Shown here piece by piece: positions 1 to 8,864 of a DNA stretch of 64,000 nt. The first letter of the stretch is position 1. Each line of letters opens with the position of its first letter. Position numbers and translations under genes: made by a program. The notes beneath the pieces are model-generated. The model did not search any database and was not told the origin of the DNA. It was given only the letters and a program-made list of their open reading frames with translations. This stretch comes from an uncultured Porphyromonadaceae bacterium. Its GTDB lineage: Bacteria > Bacteroidota > Bacteroidia > Bacteroidales > Muribaculaceae. The stretch is from contig CAMTMX010000006.1 in assembly GCA_947073495.1 (NCBI GenBank), positions 1 to 64,000 on the forward strand, written 5' to 3'.

Positions 1-41
1 GCGCAATTGAATTATGTAACATATATAATAACAGATCAGTC

Positions 42-1055
42 ATGTCATTATTTGAAAGACTTACTAAAAAAGCACAGGAACATCCTCAGCGACTTGTGCT
101 TCCGGAGTCAAAAGAGCCACGCACTCTTAAAGCTGCCGAGCAGATTATTGCAGGGAAAATAGCAAACATAATTTTCCTTGGCAAAAAAGAAGAAATCCTT
201 GCTGAAGCCAACAAACTTGGACTAAAATATATCAGCGAAGCTGAATTCCATGATCCTGACGACACTTCTTTCACAGAGAAGTATGCAGAACTTTTCTGCG
301 AACTTCGCAAGAAAAAAGGAGTCACTCTTGAAGATGCACGCTACACTGTAAAAAATCCTCTTTATCTTGGATGCCTTCTTATCAAGGCAGGTGATGCAGA
401 TGCTATGGTAGCAGGTGCGCTCAGCCCCACTTCAAGCGTGCTTCGTGCCGCTTTCCAGGTTCTCAAGACAAAACCCGGCATTTCTGTTGTCAGCGGTGCG
501 TTCATCATGCTTCTTCCTGAAGGTTGCAAGTATGGAGAAAACGACATGCTCGTGTTTGCAGATTGTGCAGTTGTGCCTGATCCGACTAAAGAGGAACTTG
601 CAGAAATTGCAATCGCGACCGCTAAAACGACAAAAGACATTGCAGGTCTTGATCCAGTTGTGGCAATGCTCAGCTTCTCCACCCGTGGCAGCGCAAGCCA
701 CGAGCGTGTTGACAAAGTTCGTGAAGCTACTGAAATCGCAAAACAAAAAGATCCCACTCTCGTTATCGATGGAGAGATGCAGAGCGACGCCGCAATCGTT
801 TCTTCTGTAGGGGCTCTCAAAGCTCCCGACAGCAAGGTAGCCGGTCATGCCAACACTCTTATCTTCCCATCCCTTGAGACAGGCAACATCGCTTACAAAC
901 TTGTACAGCGTCTTGCTGGGGCAGGAGCGGTAGGCCCTGTTCTCCAAGGTCTCGCGGCTCCTGTCAACGACCTTTCCCGCGGTGCTACTGTAGAAGACAT
1001 CGTTAACACCATAATCGTCACCTGCAATCAGGCCATCGGCGACAAAAACCTATAA
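42..1055 (+). CDS. pta: Phosphate acetyltransferase
   Basis: This enzyme interconverts acetyl-CoA and acetyl phosphate in the cytoplasm, the first step of the Pta-AckA acetate/ATP pathway. The 337-residue protein consists of the PTA_PTB domain alone, without the N-terminal regulatory domains of the long enterobacterial form. Recognisable family segments are LVLPESKEPRTLKAA near the N-terminus, GALSPTSSVLRAA around residue 125 and the C-terminal GLAAPVNDLSRGA block. The ATG at 42 starts the protein at its conserved beginning. It lies 17 bp before ackA, so the pair is very likely one transcript. Its promoter would be mostly outside the window. Confidence 0.97.
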   Translation: MSLFERLTKKAQEHPQRLVLPESKEPRTLKAAEQIIAGKIANIIFLGKKEEILAEANKLGLKYISEAEFHDPDDTSFTEKYAELFCELRKKKGVTLEDARYTVKNPLYLGCLLIKAGDADAMVAGALSPTSSVLRAAFQVLKTKPGISVVSGAFIMLLPEGCKYGENDMLVFADCAVVPDPTKEELAEIAIATAKTTKDIAGLDPVVAMLSFSTRGSASHERVDKVREATEIAKQKDPTLVIDGEMQSDAAIVSSVGALKAPDSKVAGHANTLIFPSLETGNIAYKLVQRLAGAGAVGPVLQGLAAPVNDLSRGATVEDIVNTIIVTCNQAIGDKNL

Positions 1056-1072
1056 TCCAACCAATTCATCTT

Positions 1073-2269
1073 ATGAAAATATTAGTGCTCAACTGCGGAA
1101 GCAGCAGCGTCAAATACAAACTTATTGAGTCTGATTCAAAAGAAGTGCTTGCAGAAGGCGGTGTGGAAAAAATCGGACTTCCAGATTCTTTCCTCAAATT
1201 CAAACGTCCTGACGGAAGCAAAGGGATTCTTACCATAGACATGCCTACCGCCAAAGAGGCAGTAAAGAACGTGCTTGACATTCTCACCGACCCCAAAGAA
1301 GGTGTGATCAAAAGTTTCGATGAAATCCAGGCTGTCGGTCACCGTGTGGTGCATGGCATGGAAAAATTCAACAAGTCTGTGCTTATAACTCCGGAAGTTA
1401 TCGAAAAAGTGAAGGAGTGCTACGCAGTCGCTCCTCTTCATAACCCTGCAAACGTGACAGGTATCGAGGCAGTATCTTCTCTTATGCCGGACGTTCCTCA
1501 AGTTGCCGTATTCGACACTGCTTTTCATCAGACCATGCCGGCGGAAGCATACATGTATGCACTCCCCTATGAAGCTTATGAAAAATATGGGGTACGTCGT
1601 TACGGATTCCACGGAACAAGCCATCGCTACGTATCACGCCGTGCTTGTGAATTCCTTGGTCTCCCCTACGAAAAACAGCGCATAATCACATGCCACATAG
1701 GCAACGGAGCGAGCATCACAGCCATCAAAGACGGCAAGAGCGTAGACACGTCAATGGGACTCACCCCAACTGAGGGACTTATGATGGGAACACGTGTCGG
1801 TGACGTCGATCCCGGAGCTCTCGTATACATGATGGAACGTGAAGGTCTTGACGCTGAAGGATTAAGCAAGCTCATCAACAAACAAAGCGGAGTTGCCGGC
1901 GTCACCGAACTTTCAAGCGACATGCGCGATATCGAGGCTGCAGTAGAGGCAGGCAATGAAAGGGCGACACTTGCTCTCAATATGTATGAATACAGAATCC
2001 TTAAATACATCGGTGCATATACTGCGGTGCTTGGTGGTGTAGACGTCATTGTCTTCACAGGCGGTGTCGGCGAAAACCAGACCGGCACTCGCGAACGCAT
2101 CTGCAAGCAGCTCGCATTTATGGGCATCACCTTCAATGCAGAAGCCAACAAGACCCGCGGTGAGGAAATCGAAATCTCGGGATCAGATTCCAAAGTGCAT
2201 GTTGTTGTCATTCCAACAGACGAAGAAATGATGATAGCGGAAGATACCGCCACCATCGTAAATGGCTAA
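1073..2269 (+). CDS. ackA: Acetate kinase
   Basis: Acetate kinase makes ATP and acetate from acetyl phosphate, completing the pathway begun by pta just upstream. The 398-residue length is normal for the family. The ASKHA-fold signatures are present: the N-terminal NCGSSSVKYKL phosphate loop, GFHGTSHRYVS, the HIGNGASI adenosine motif and TGGVGEN near the C-terminus. The stop is followed at 2301-2337 by a strong hairpin with a T run, which probably ends the pta-ackA transcript. Confidence 0.97.
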   Translation: MKILVLNCGSSSVKYKLIESDSKEVLAEGGVEKIGLPDSFLKFKRPDGSKGILTIDMPTAKEAVKNVLDILTDPKEGVIKSFDEIQAVGHRVVHGMEKFNKSVLITPEVIEKVKECYAVAPLHNPANVTGIEAVSSLMPDVPQVAVFDTAFHQTMPAEAYMYALPYEAYEKYGVRRYGFHGTSHRYVSRRACEFLGLPYEKQRIITCHIGNGASITAIKDGKSVDTSMGLTPTEGLMMGTRVGDVDPGALVYMMEREGLDAEGLSKLINKQSGVAGVTELSSDMRDIEAAVEAGNERATLALNMYEYRILKYIGAYTAVLGGVDVIVFTGGVGENQTGTRERICKQLAFMGITFNAEANKTRGEEIEISGSDSKVHVVVIPTDEEMMIAEDTATIVNG

Positions 2270-2300
2270 TTTCAGCCGGTCATTAAAATATTACAATAAG

Positions 2301-2344
2301 ATGCCGCGTCCGGACGTTTCTGTTTTAGACGCGGCATTTTTTTG
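2301..2344 (+). terminator. Rho-independent terminator after ackA
   Basis: A 10-bp stem (ATGCCGCGTC at 2301-2310 pairing with GACGCGGCAT at 2328-2337) is followed directly by a run of T. It sits 32 bp after the ackA stop and upstream of the internal ATG of lgt at 2361. Its presence argues that the reading frame upstream of 2361 is not part of Lgt. Confidence 0.85.
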
Positions 2345-2360
2345 CGTCTTGTCTAAACTT

Positions 2361-3236
2361 ATGCTCGATTTCATTACTTGGAACGCAGACCCCGTCCTTT
2401 TCAGTTTCGGCCCCATATCCGTCAGATGGTATGGGCTGGCTTTTGCCATCGGTTTTATAATCGGCTACAATATTGTAGCCAAAATGTTTAAGCATGAAGG
2501 TGCTCCGGAAAAATGGCTTGGAATATTGCTCGCATATGTGGTAGTCGCCACTATAGTCGGGGCAAGGCTCGGACATGTTTTTTTCTATGAATGGGATTTC
2601 TATTCAAAACATCCTGCCGAGATCTTTAAAATCTGGAACGGAGGCCTCGCCTCTCACGGCGGCACAATCGCGATAATCATAGCCGTATTCCTCTTTTCCC
2701 GGATTGTCTCCAAGAAGCCTGCCTCCTGGACATTCGACAAACTTGTGATCCCTGTTGCACTTGTTGGGGGACTTATACGTCTCGGCAACCTCATGAACAG
2801 TGAGATTTATGGCGGTCCGACAGACATGCCATGGGGACTCATATTCCTGCGTAACGGGGAGACCATTGCAAAACATCCCACGCAGATATATGAGGCGCTA
2901 TGTTATTTCGCTCTTTTCGCGTTGCTGATGTGGATGTATTGGAAGAAGAATGCGGAAGAGAGACCTTACCTTATTTTAGGAACATTCTTCCTCGGCATAT
3001 TTGTGCCGCGTTTCCTGATTGAATATGTAAAAAATGTTCAAGTTGCTTCTGAATATGAAATGATTGCCACATATGGTATCAATATGGGTCAACTACTCAG
3101 CATACCTTTCATTCTTTTAGGTATTTTCCTTGTTGTATGGGCGATGGTTCATCCTCGTCAACATTGGAAATTTCCAAACAAATTCGCTGAAGAAATGACT
3201 CCTGCCGAACGACATAAAGCCAATCAACGTTTGTAG
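2361..3236 (+). CDS. lgt: Prolipoprotein diacylglyceryl transferase
   Basis: Lgt is an inner-membrane enzyme that moves a diacylglyceryl group from phosphatidylglycerol to the lipobox cysteine of prelipoproteins. The sequence has the family pattern of several hydrophobic helices, the GGLASHGG segment with its essential His, the GNLMNSEIYG signature and a C-terminal HPTQIYEAL motif. The open frame extends to 2262, but that extension runs through a terminator hairpin, so ATG 2361 (MLDFITWNADPVLF, aligning with the usual Lgt N-terminus) is preferred, giving 291 residues. The many lipobox proteins in this window are its expected substrates. Promoter not obvious; it must lie in the short space after the terminator or transcription reads through. 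Confidence 0.93.
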   Translation: MLDFITWNADPVLFSFGPISVRWYGLAFAIGFIIGYNIVAKMFKHEGAPEKWLGILLAYVVVATIVGARLGHVFFYEWDFYSKHPAEIFKIWNGGLASHGGTIAIIIAVFLFSRIVSKKPASWTFDKLVIPVALVGGLIRLGNLMNSEIYGGPTDMPWGLIFLRNGETIAKHPTQIYEALCYFALFALLMWMYWKKNAEERPYLILGTFFLGIFVPRFLIEYVKNVQVASEYEMIATYGINMGQLLSIPFILLGIFLVVWAMVHPRQHWKFPNKFAEEMTPAERHKANQRL

Positions 3237-3305
3237 TGCGTTCCTTTTAAAAAGTCAGTTTCGCATTTTGCGTGTAAACACATTATATTTTTAAGACAAT
3301 ACTTA

Positions 3306-3355
3306 TAAAAGAGTTTCAAGCCATTATGAAAAGAGAATGGTTTGAAACTCTTTTA
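3306..3355. repeat. 20-bp inverted repeat (hairpin) downstream of lgt
   Basis: TAAAAGAGTTTCAAGCCATT (3306-3325) pairs with 3336-3355 over 20 positions with a single G-T wobble and a 10-nt loop. It lies 69 bp after the lgt stop. There is no clean T run, so it may act as an RNA-stabilising end or terminator for lgt, but this is inference. Confidence 0.7.
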
Positions 3356-3382
3356 CAATAATGACACAACTTCTGATTAAAC

Positions 3383-3407
3383 CCTATGTTTTCTCTAAAA
3401 ACATAGG
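3383..3407. repeat. Short inverted repeat
   Basis: CCTATGTTTT (3383-3392) and AAAACATAGG (3398-3407) form a perfect 10-bp stem with a 5-nt loop. It sits between the lgt hairpin and repeat copy R1. Function unknown. Confidence 0.6.
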
Positions 3408-3414
3408 CAGACAA

Positions 3415-3580
3415 GGAAGTGTTAAAAAAATTTTTTGTCTTGTAATTTAGCTCTTTGTCGGCATCTTTATGATATTTATTCAGTCATTAGGGAAACCCCA
3501 CAACTCCTTCATATATATATCAAAATCCGCCTGACAAATCCTCTCAATTCATTCGACAAAGAACATTTAACCAGTTTCTA
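3415..3580 (-). repeat. Dispersed structured intergenic element, copy R1
   Basis: Read on the minus strand this segment aligns with copy R4 (41606-41768) along most of its length: an outer arm near AGAAACTGGTTAAATG, then GAATTGAGAG, the lower stem TTTGTC (pairs with the complement of TTTGTCGGC, 3454-3462), an upper stem (3513-3521 with 3471-3479) and the loop block GGAGTTGTGGGGTT. It lies between lgt and the hypD promoter and encodes nothing evident. The outer arms are weaker than in R3 and R4. Confidence 0.8.
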
Positions 3581-3635
3581 AAAATCCTAACTTTTTTCAA
3601 TCATTTTTCGCAATTTTAAATGAAAGAGTACAACT

Positions 3636-3668
3636 GTTGTATTTTTTGGATTTTTTTTTATACCTTTG
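3636..3668 (+). promoter_or_regulatory. Bacteroidetes-type promoter for hypD
   Basis: TACCTTTG at 3661-3668 matches the -7 consensus TAnnTTTG, and GTTG at 3636-3639 lies 21 bp upstream in the -33 position (one mismatch to TTTG). Transcription would start near 3675, giving a leader of about 110 nt before the hypD ATG. Confidence 0.6.
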
Positions 3669-3728
3669 TAAAATCTGTTAATCGGCTCGCTTCTCATTGG
3701 GAGCTTAACCTGTTTTATCGCTTTCTAT

Positions 3729-3741
3729 GTTGGCGACCAAC
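3729..3741. promoter_or_regulatory. Small dyad in the hypD leader
   Basis: GTTGG-CGA-CCAAC is a perfect 5-bp dyad with a 3-nt centre, about 50 nt before the hypD start and inside the predicted leader. It could be a small RNA hairpin or operator; there is no direct support for either. Confidence 0.3.
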
Positions 3742-3787
3742 CTTAAAAATTTCATATTTAACTTTAACCTATATAAACTAAGCTGAA

Positions 3788-6187
3788 ATGAGCTTCTCAA
3801 TCAAGAATCCCGCAAATGATGGCGGCATGAACGACCGTATCAAACGGTTGCGCAAGCAGAATTTCGACACTCCCACGACTCTGAGCATCGAGAGGGCACT
3901 CATTGAAACCGAGTTCTACAAAGAGAACTACGGCACAATGCCGATTGCAATGCTTCGTGCCAAGAATTTCTATGAGATCTGCAAGAAAAAGACTATATAT
4001 ATCGGTAAGGACGAACTCATTGTAGGCGAACGCGGACCTCTTCCGAAAGCAGTCCCGACATTCCCCGAGCTCACATGTCACTCAGTTGAGGATCTCCACA
4101 CTCTCAATTCCCGTGAACTGCAGCCTTACTTTATCTCTCAGGAAGACATCGACACTTATGAGCGCGATGTAATTCCTTATTGGACAGGAAAGACTCAGCG
4201 CGAGCGCATCTTCAACCATGTTTCTAAAGAATGGGAAGAGGCTTATCACGCAGGTGTATTCACCGAGTTTATGGAACAACGTGCAGCCGGACACACTGCG
4301 ATGGACGGCAAAATGTACCACGAAGGTTTGCTCGATGTAAAGGCACGTATTGAGAAACGTATCAGCGAGCTTGATTATATCAACGACCCCGAAGCTACCG
4401 ACCGTCAGCAGGAACTTGAGGCTATGGCTGTTTCTTGCGATGCCGCTATCCTGTTTGCAGAACGCCATGCCCTGCTTGCTGAAGAGATGGCTGTAAAAGA
4501 AGAAAATCCGCAGCGCAAGGCTGAACTCGAAAAGATTGCCGACGTATGCCGCTGGGTACCGGCACACGCTCCCCGCGATCTATGGGAGGCAATCCAGATG
4601 TATTGGTTCGTGCATCTCGGAACTGTCACTGAACTCAACGGATGGGATTCGATGAACCCCGGTCATATCGACCAGCATCTCTACCCCTTCTATCAGAAAG
4701 GTCTCGAAGACGGGACTCTCACACGCGACAAGGCTAAAGAACTCATCTCATGCCTTTGGATCAAATTCAACAACCAGCCCGCTCCTCCAAAAGTCGGAGT
4801 AACCGCCCTCGAATCAGGAACATACAACGACTTTACAAATATAAATATCGGTGGTGTGGACCGCGACGGAAACAGCGCGACTAACGATATTTCATATATT
4901 ATTCTTGAGATTCAGGAAGAATTACACGAACTCCAGCCGGGTCTGTCAATCCATATCGCAGAAAACACACCCGACGAATTCCTCATTGAAGGTCTGAAAG
5001 TGATCCGCCAGGGTCACGGCTACCCTTCTGTATTCAATCCCGACACCTACGTAAAGGAAATGGTGCGCGCAGGGAAGAGTCTCGAAGACGCCCGCGAAGG
5101 TGGTTGCTCAGGATGTATCGAAGTCGGTGCGTTCGGCAAGGAGGCGTATCTGCTCACAGGATACCTCAACACTCCGAAAATTCTTGAAATCACTCTCAAC
5201 AACGGTTTCGATCCGATTTCTAAGAAACAGCTCGGGCTCAAGACCGGAGATCCTCGCGATTTCAAGACTTTCGAAGAACTTTACGATGCATGGCACAAAC
5301 AGATGGTATATTTCGTCAACCTCAAACTGTCTGTCAACAACTATATCGAACGCATGTTCTCGCTCTATGCTCCCGCCACATTCCTTTCTCTCTACATTGA
5401 TGATTGTATTGAAAAAGGCAAGGACTACTACAGCGGCGGCGCACGCTACAACACGACCTACATCCAGTGCACAGGTCTCGGAACCATAACAGACTGTTTC
5501 ACCACTCTCAAGAAGCACGTGTTTGAAGACAACCGTTACTCTATGGACGAAGTGCTCGCAGCAGTGTCAGCCAACTGGGAGGGAGAAGAGAAAATGCGTC
5601 AGTACATCCGCAACCATACTCCTTTCTTCGGCAACGACGACGAATATGCAGACAAGATCGCACTGCGCGTTTACGATGACCTGGTAGACGCTATTGAAGG
5701 TAGACCGAACACCCGTGGAGGGAAGACACACCTCAACATGCTTTCCACAACATGCCACAACTACTTCGGGTCTGTCTGCGGGGCAAGTGTCAACGGACGT
5801 TTCGCCCACTTCGCCATCAGCGACGGAACATCTCCCGCTCACGGCAGTGACACCCACGGACCGACAGCTGTAATCAAGTCGCTCGGCAAGCTTGATCAGA
5901 CAAAGAGCGGTGGAACTCTGCTCAACGTCCGCTTCACACCGGCTCTTTTCCATCGTGAGGAAGATATCAAGAAATGTGGAAATCTCGTACGCTCTTACTT
6001 CAAGCAGGGCGGTCACCACATTCAGTTCAACATCGTTGACTCTGAAACACTTCACGATGCACAACAAAATCCTGACAACTACAAGGACCTTCTTGTGCGT
6101 GTGGCTGGCTACAGCGATTATTTCAATGATATGACAGAACAACTCCAGAACGAGATCATCGCACGTACAGAAAACGACGATATCTAA
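3788..6187 (+). CDS. hypD: Glycyl radical enzyme, trans-4-hydroxy-L-proline dehydratase (HypD-like)
   Basis: HypD is an oxygen-sensitive cytoplasmic enzyme that dehydrates trans-4-hydroxy-L-proline to (S)-1-pyrroline-5-carboxylate. The 799-residue protein has the glycyl-radical-dehydratase active site GCSGCIEVG, with thiyl Cys443 and Glu445, and the radical loop RVAGYSDYF with Gly774. The GCxE motif separates it from pyruvate formate-lyase, which has two adjacent cysteines. From memory of the clostridial HypD sequence, blocks such as FTEFMEQRAAGHT, NNQPAPPKVGVT and FGKEAYLLTGY correspond closely. The activase is 34 bp downstream and a P5C dehydrogenase follows, which fits the predicted product. 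A choline or glycerol lyase is less likely because those lack these blocks and this context. Confidence 0.88.
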   Translation: MSFSIKNPANDGGMNDRIKRLRKQNFDTPTTLSIERALIETEFYKENYGTMPIAMLRAKNFYEICKKKTIYIGKDELIVGERGPLPKAVPTFPELTCHSVEDLHTLNSRELQPYFISQEDIDTYERDVIPYWTGKTQRERIFNHVSKEWEEAYHAGVFTEFMEQRAAGHTAMDGKMYHEGLLDVKARIEKRISELDYINDPEATDRQQELEAMAVSCDAAILFAERHALLAEEMAVKEENPQRKAELEKIADVCRWVPAHAPRDLWEAIQMYWFVHLGTVTELNGWDSMNPGHIDQHLYPFYQKGLEDGTLTRDKAKELISCLWIKFNNQPAPPKVGVTALESGTYNDFTNINIGGVDRDGNSATNDISYIILEIQEELHELQPGLSIHIAENTPDEFLIEGLKVIRQGHGYPSVFNPDTYVKEMVRAGKSLEDAREGGCSGCIEVGAFGKEAYLLTGYLNTPKILEITLNNGFDPISKKQLGLKTGDPRDFKTFEELYDAWHKQMVYFVNLKLSVNNYIERMFSLYAPATFLSLYIDDCIEKGKDYYSGGARYNTTYIQCTGLGTITDCFTTLKKHVFEDNRYSMDEVLAAVSANWEGEEKMRQYIRNHTPFFGNDDEYADKIALRVYDDLVDAIEGRPNTRGGKTHLNMLSTTCHNYFGSVCGASVNGRFAHFAISDGTSPAHGSDTHGPTAVIKSLGKLDQTKSGGTLLNVRFTPALFHREEDIKKCGNLVRSYFKQGGHHIQFNIVDSETLHDAQQNPDNYKDLLVRVAGYSDYFNDMTEQLQNEIIARTENDDI

Positions 6188-6221
6188 GATCTCTCCTGTA
6201 AATTGTAAATGCCAATCGTCT

Positions 6222-7127
6222 ATGATCATCTTTGATATCAAACGATATGCCATCAACGACGGACCGGGTATAAGGACCACTATCTTCATGAAGGGATGTC
6301 CTTTGCGCTGTGCATGGTGCCATAATCCCGAATCGTGGATCGCTCCTCCGCAAAAGACATATAAGCAGAGCAAATGTATCGGATGCCACAGTTGCGTTGA
6401 CATCTGTCCTCAAGGGGCACTTCAGCTCACCCCCGTCGGGATTGCTCCCGTGCCGGGCGTCAAGTGCATTCTCTGCGGCAAATGCATCGAAGAATGCCCT
6501 ACAACAGCCCTTGAGATGTGTGGGAAAACCTGGTCTATGGACGCCTTGATGGAGGAGATCGAAAAGGAGCGTGAAGTCATGGAGACGGGTGGCGGCGGTG
6601 TCACAATCTGTGGCGGAGAACCAATGATGCAGTCTGAAGCCACATTGGAAATCCTGAAGGAATTGGGACGACGCGGATTTCACCGCACTGTCGACACGAC
6701 ACTCTATGCAGACCCGGAAGTGGTGAGACGGATCGCTGCGGAATGCGAGCTGATGCTCGTGGATCTGAAACACATGAACGATGATACCCACAAGAAATTT
6801 ACCGGCGTTTCCAATGTCCCCATATTGGAAAACATTCGGTTGATTTCAAATCTCGGTAAAAGTTTCTTTATCCGTATCCCCCTTATCGACGGTGTCAATT
6901 CCGATGAGGATAATATCGAAAAAACCGCTCAGTTCATTTCCTCTCTTGATTGGAAAGAACGTCAGGTGAATCTTCTCCCTTACCATAATGTGGCACGCGA
7001 CAAGCATCGCCGCATCTGGTCTGATTTCAATTGCGATTATCCATTCGCAGTTCCCTCGGAGGCAACACAGAAACGTTGCATGGCTCAGTTTGCCAAATAT
7101 GGCATTAAGGCAATCATAGGCGGATAG
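6222..7127 (+). CDS. Radical SAM glycyl-radical activating enzyme (HypD activase)
   Basis: This protein installs the glycyl radical on its partner enzyme using S-adenosylmethionine and a [4Fe-4S] cluster. The radical SAM motif CPLRCAWC (CxxxCxxC) is near residue 27. It is followed by a two-cluster ferredoxin insert (CIGCHSCVDIC and CILCGKCIEEC), as in the activases of dehydratase-type glycyl radical enzymes but not in the short PflA. The VTICGGEPMMQ block is the usual GGEP motif. At 301 residues the length is normal. It starts 34 bp after hypD, which marks HypD as its substrate. Confidence 0.93.
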   Translation: MIIFDIKRYAINDGPGIRTTIFMKGCPLRCAWCHNPESWIAPPQKTYKQSKCIGCHSCVDICPQGALQLTPVGIAPVPGVKCILCGKCIEECPTTALEMCGKTWSMDALMEEIEKEREVMETGGGGVTICGGEPMMQSEATLEILKELGRRGFHRTVDTTLYADPEVVRRIAAECELMLVDLKHMNDDTHKKFTGVSNVPILENIRLISNLGKSFFIRIPLIDGVNSDEDNIEKTAQFISSLDWKERQVNLLPYHNVARDKHRRIWSDFNCDYPFAVPSEATQKRCMAQFAKYGIKAIIGG

Positions 7128-7140
7128 CCTTGACACGTCT

Positions 7141-7179
7141 CAAATGCTTCACCTTTCATAGCGAAGGGTGAAGCATTTG
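7141..7179. terminator. Intercistronic hairpin between activase and P5C dehydrogenase
   Basis: A 17-bp stem (7141-7157 with 7163-7179, one G-T pair) with a 5-nt loop lies 13 bp after the activase stop. It lacks a T run, so partial attenuation or mRNA end protection within the operon is more likely than full termination. Confidence 0.55.
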
Positions 7180-7230
7180 GGAAACTTATACAAAGACAAA
7201 ACAACTAAACCTTTAACATAAAATCGCATT

Positions 7231-8856
7231 ATGAACAACTCCATTATTACCTTTCCCTCTCCCGCAAATGAGCCGGTAAAAAGTTATCTGGCAGGATCTC
7301 CGGAACGCGTCGCTCTGGAAAAAGAGCTTGAACGCCAAAGCAACATCGTAGTCGACATACCTATCATCATCGGTGGAAAAGAGATCCGTACAGGCAACAC
7401 AGGCAAAGTGACTTGCCCGCACGATCATAAACACGTGCTCGCCACATATCATAAAGTGGGTAAAGAGGAGATTGAAATGGCTATTGAAGCCGCTATGGAG
7501 GCTCAGAAAGAATGGAGAAAGACTCCGTGGACCACACGCGCTGCCATAGCATTGAAAATGGCTGAACTGCTCGCCACAAAATACCGTCCTATCATCAATG
7601 CTGCCTGCATGCTCGGACAGAGTAAAAATATTTATCAGGCTGAAATCGACTCCGCCTGTGAGACAATCGACTTCTTCCGCTACAATGTGCATTATGCATC
7701 CAAGATCTATCAGATGCAGCCCAAAAACGGAAACGGTCAGATCAATCACACAGAATTCCGTCCTCTCGAAGGTTTCATTCTCGCTGTCACTCCGTTCAAC
7801 TTCACCTCCATCGCTTCTAACCTCTGCATGACTCCGGTCCTCATGGGCAACGTGGCTCTCTGGAAACCATCCACCACTTCTTTGCTCTCAAACTATTATC
7901 TCATGCAGCTCTACAAAGAGGCAGGTCTTCCCGACGGAGTCATCAACTTCCTCCCCGGAAGCGGCGCACTCATCGGCGAGGTTGCGACACAGAGCAAGTA
8001 TTTCGCAGGCATCCACTTCACTGGCTCGACCTCTACGTTCAACTCTCTATGGCGTCAGGCTGGTGAAAACCTTGGCAAATATATCGGCTACCCGCGTCTC
8101 GTAGGTGAAACAGGCGGCAAAGACTTCATCTTCGTGCATCCGTCTGCAGATCCGAAGGCAGTCGCTACAGCTGCATTCTGCGGTGCGTTCGAATTCCAGG
8201 GTCAGAAGTGCTCTGCTGCAAGCCGTATGTACATCCCGAAGAGCCTGTGGTCTGAGGTGCTTGAAGATATGAAGCGCATGGCTTCTGAAGTGAAAATGGG
8301 CGACGTGAAAGATCCTTCAAACTTCATAAATGCTGTTATCGACGAAGCATCTTTCGACAAGTGCAAGTCATATATCGACTATGCGGAGGCTGCTGAAGAC
8401 GCAAAGGTTGTTATCGGCGGAACTTGCGACAAGTCTGTAGGTTATTTTGTTAGCCCGACTGTCATCGAGACTTCCAACCCTCATTTCAAATCTATGGAAG
8501 AGGAGATCTTCGGCCCCATCATCACAGTTTATCCCTACGATGATGACAAGGTTGAAGAGACAGTTAAGCTCTGTGACGAAACATCTCCTTATGGTCTTAC
8601 TGGAGCTGTATTCGGTCGAGACAGAATGGCTGTTGAAAAAATCAGCGAGGATCTCTGCTACGCTGCCGGAAACTTCTATATCAACGACAAACCGACAGGT
8701 GCAGTAGTCGGCATGCAGCCCTTCGGTGGTGCTCGTGCAAGCGGCACTGACGACAAGGCTGGCGGCGAGTTCAACCTCATCCGTTGGGTCATCCCGCGCG
8801 TGATCAAGGAAACTCTTGTTTCTCCTACCGATTATCGTTACTCATATCTCAAATAA
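7231..8856 (+). CDS. pruA: L-glutamate gamma-semialdehyde (1-pyrroline-5-carboxylate) dehydrogenase
   Basis: An aldehyde dehydrogenase that oxidises P5C, as glutamate semialdehyde, to glutamate with NAD+. The 541-residue protein is the monofunctional form, similar in layout to mitochondrial ALDH4A1, with no proline dehydrogenase domain. Active-site elements are general base Glu293 in VGETGGKDF and nucleophile Cys327 in GQKCSAASR; the NAD-binding HFTGSTSTF precedes them. Its position behind hypD and its activase matches HypD's product, so the three genes make a path from hydroxyproline to glutamate. A general proline-catabolic role cannot be excluded, but no putA or proline dehydrogenase is in the window. 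Confidence 0.92.
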   Translation: MNNSIITFPSPANEPVKSYLAGSPERVALEKELERQSNIVVDIPIIIGGKEIRTGNTGKVTCPHDHKHVLATYHKVGKEEIEMAIEAAMEAQKEWRKTPWTTRAAIALKMAELLATKYRPIINAACMLGQSKNIYQAEIDSACETIDFFRYNVHYASKIYQMQPKNGNGQINHTEFRPLEGFILAVTPFNFTSIASNLCMTPVLMGNVALWKPSTTSLLSNYYLMQLYKEAGLPDGVINFLPGSGALIGEVATQSKYFAGIHFTGSTSTFNSLWRQAGENLGKYIGYPRLVGETGGKDFIFVHPSADPKAVATAAFCGAFEFQGQKCSAASRMYIPKSLWSEVLEDMKRMASEVKMGDVKDPSNFINAVIDEASFDKCKSYIDYAEAAEDAKVVIGGTCDKSVGYFVSPTVIETSNPHFKSMEEEIFGPIITVYPYDDDKVEETVKLCDETSPYGLTGAVFGRDRMAVEKISEDLCYAAGNFYINDKPTGAVVGMQPFGGARASGTDDKAGGEFNLIRWVIPRVIKETLVSPTDYRYSYLK

Positions 8857-8864
8857 AAACCGAT

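Noticed and set aside
3415..3580. Copy R1 considered as a hypD riboswitch
   Set aside because: It lies upstream of the best hypD promoter, and related copies flank unrelated genes in both orientations.
5567..6403. Long open frame (278 codons) on the minus strand across the hypD/activase junction
   Set aside because: It lies wholly opposite two well-supported genes, has no signal, domain or conserved motif, and reflects their codon bias.
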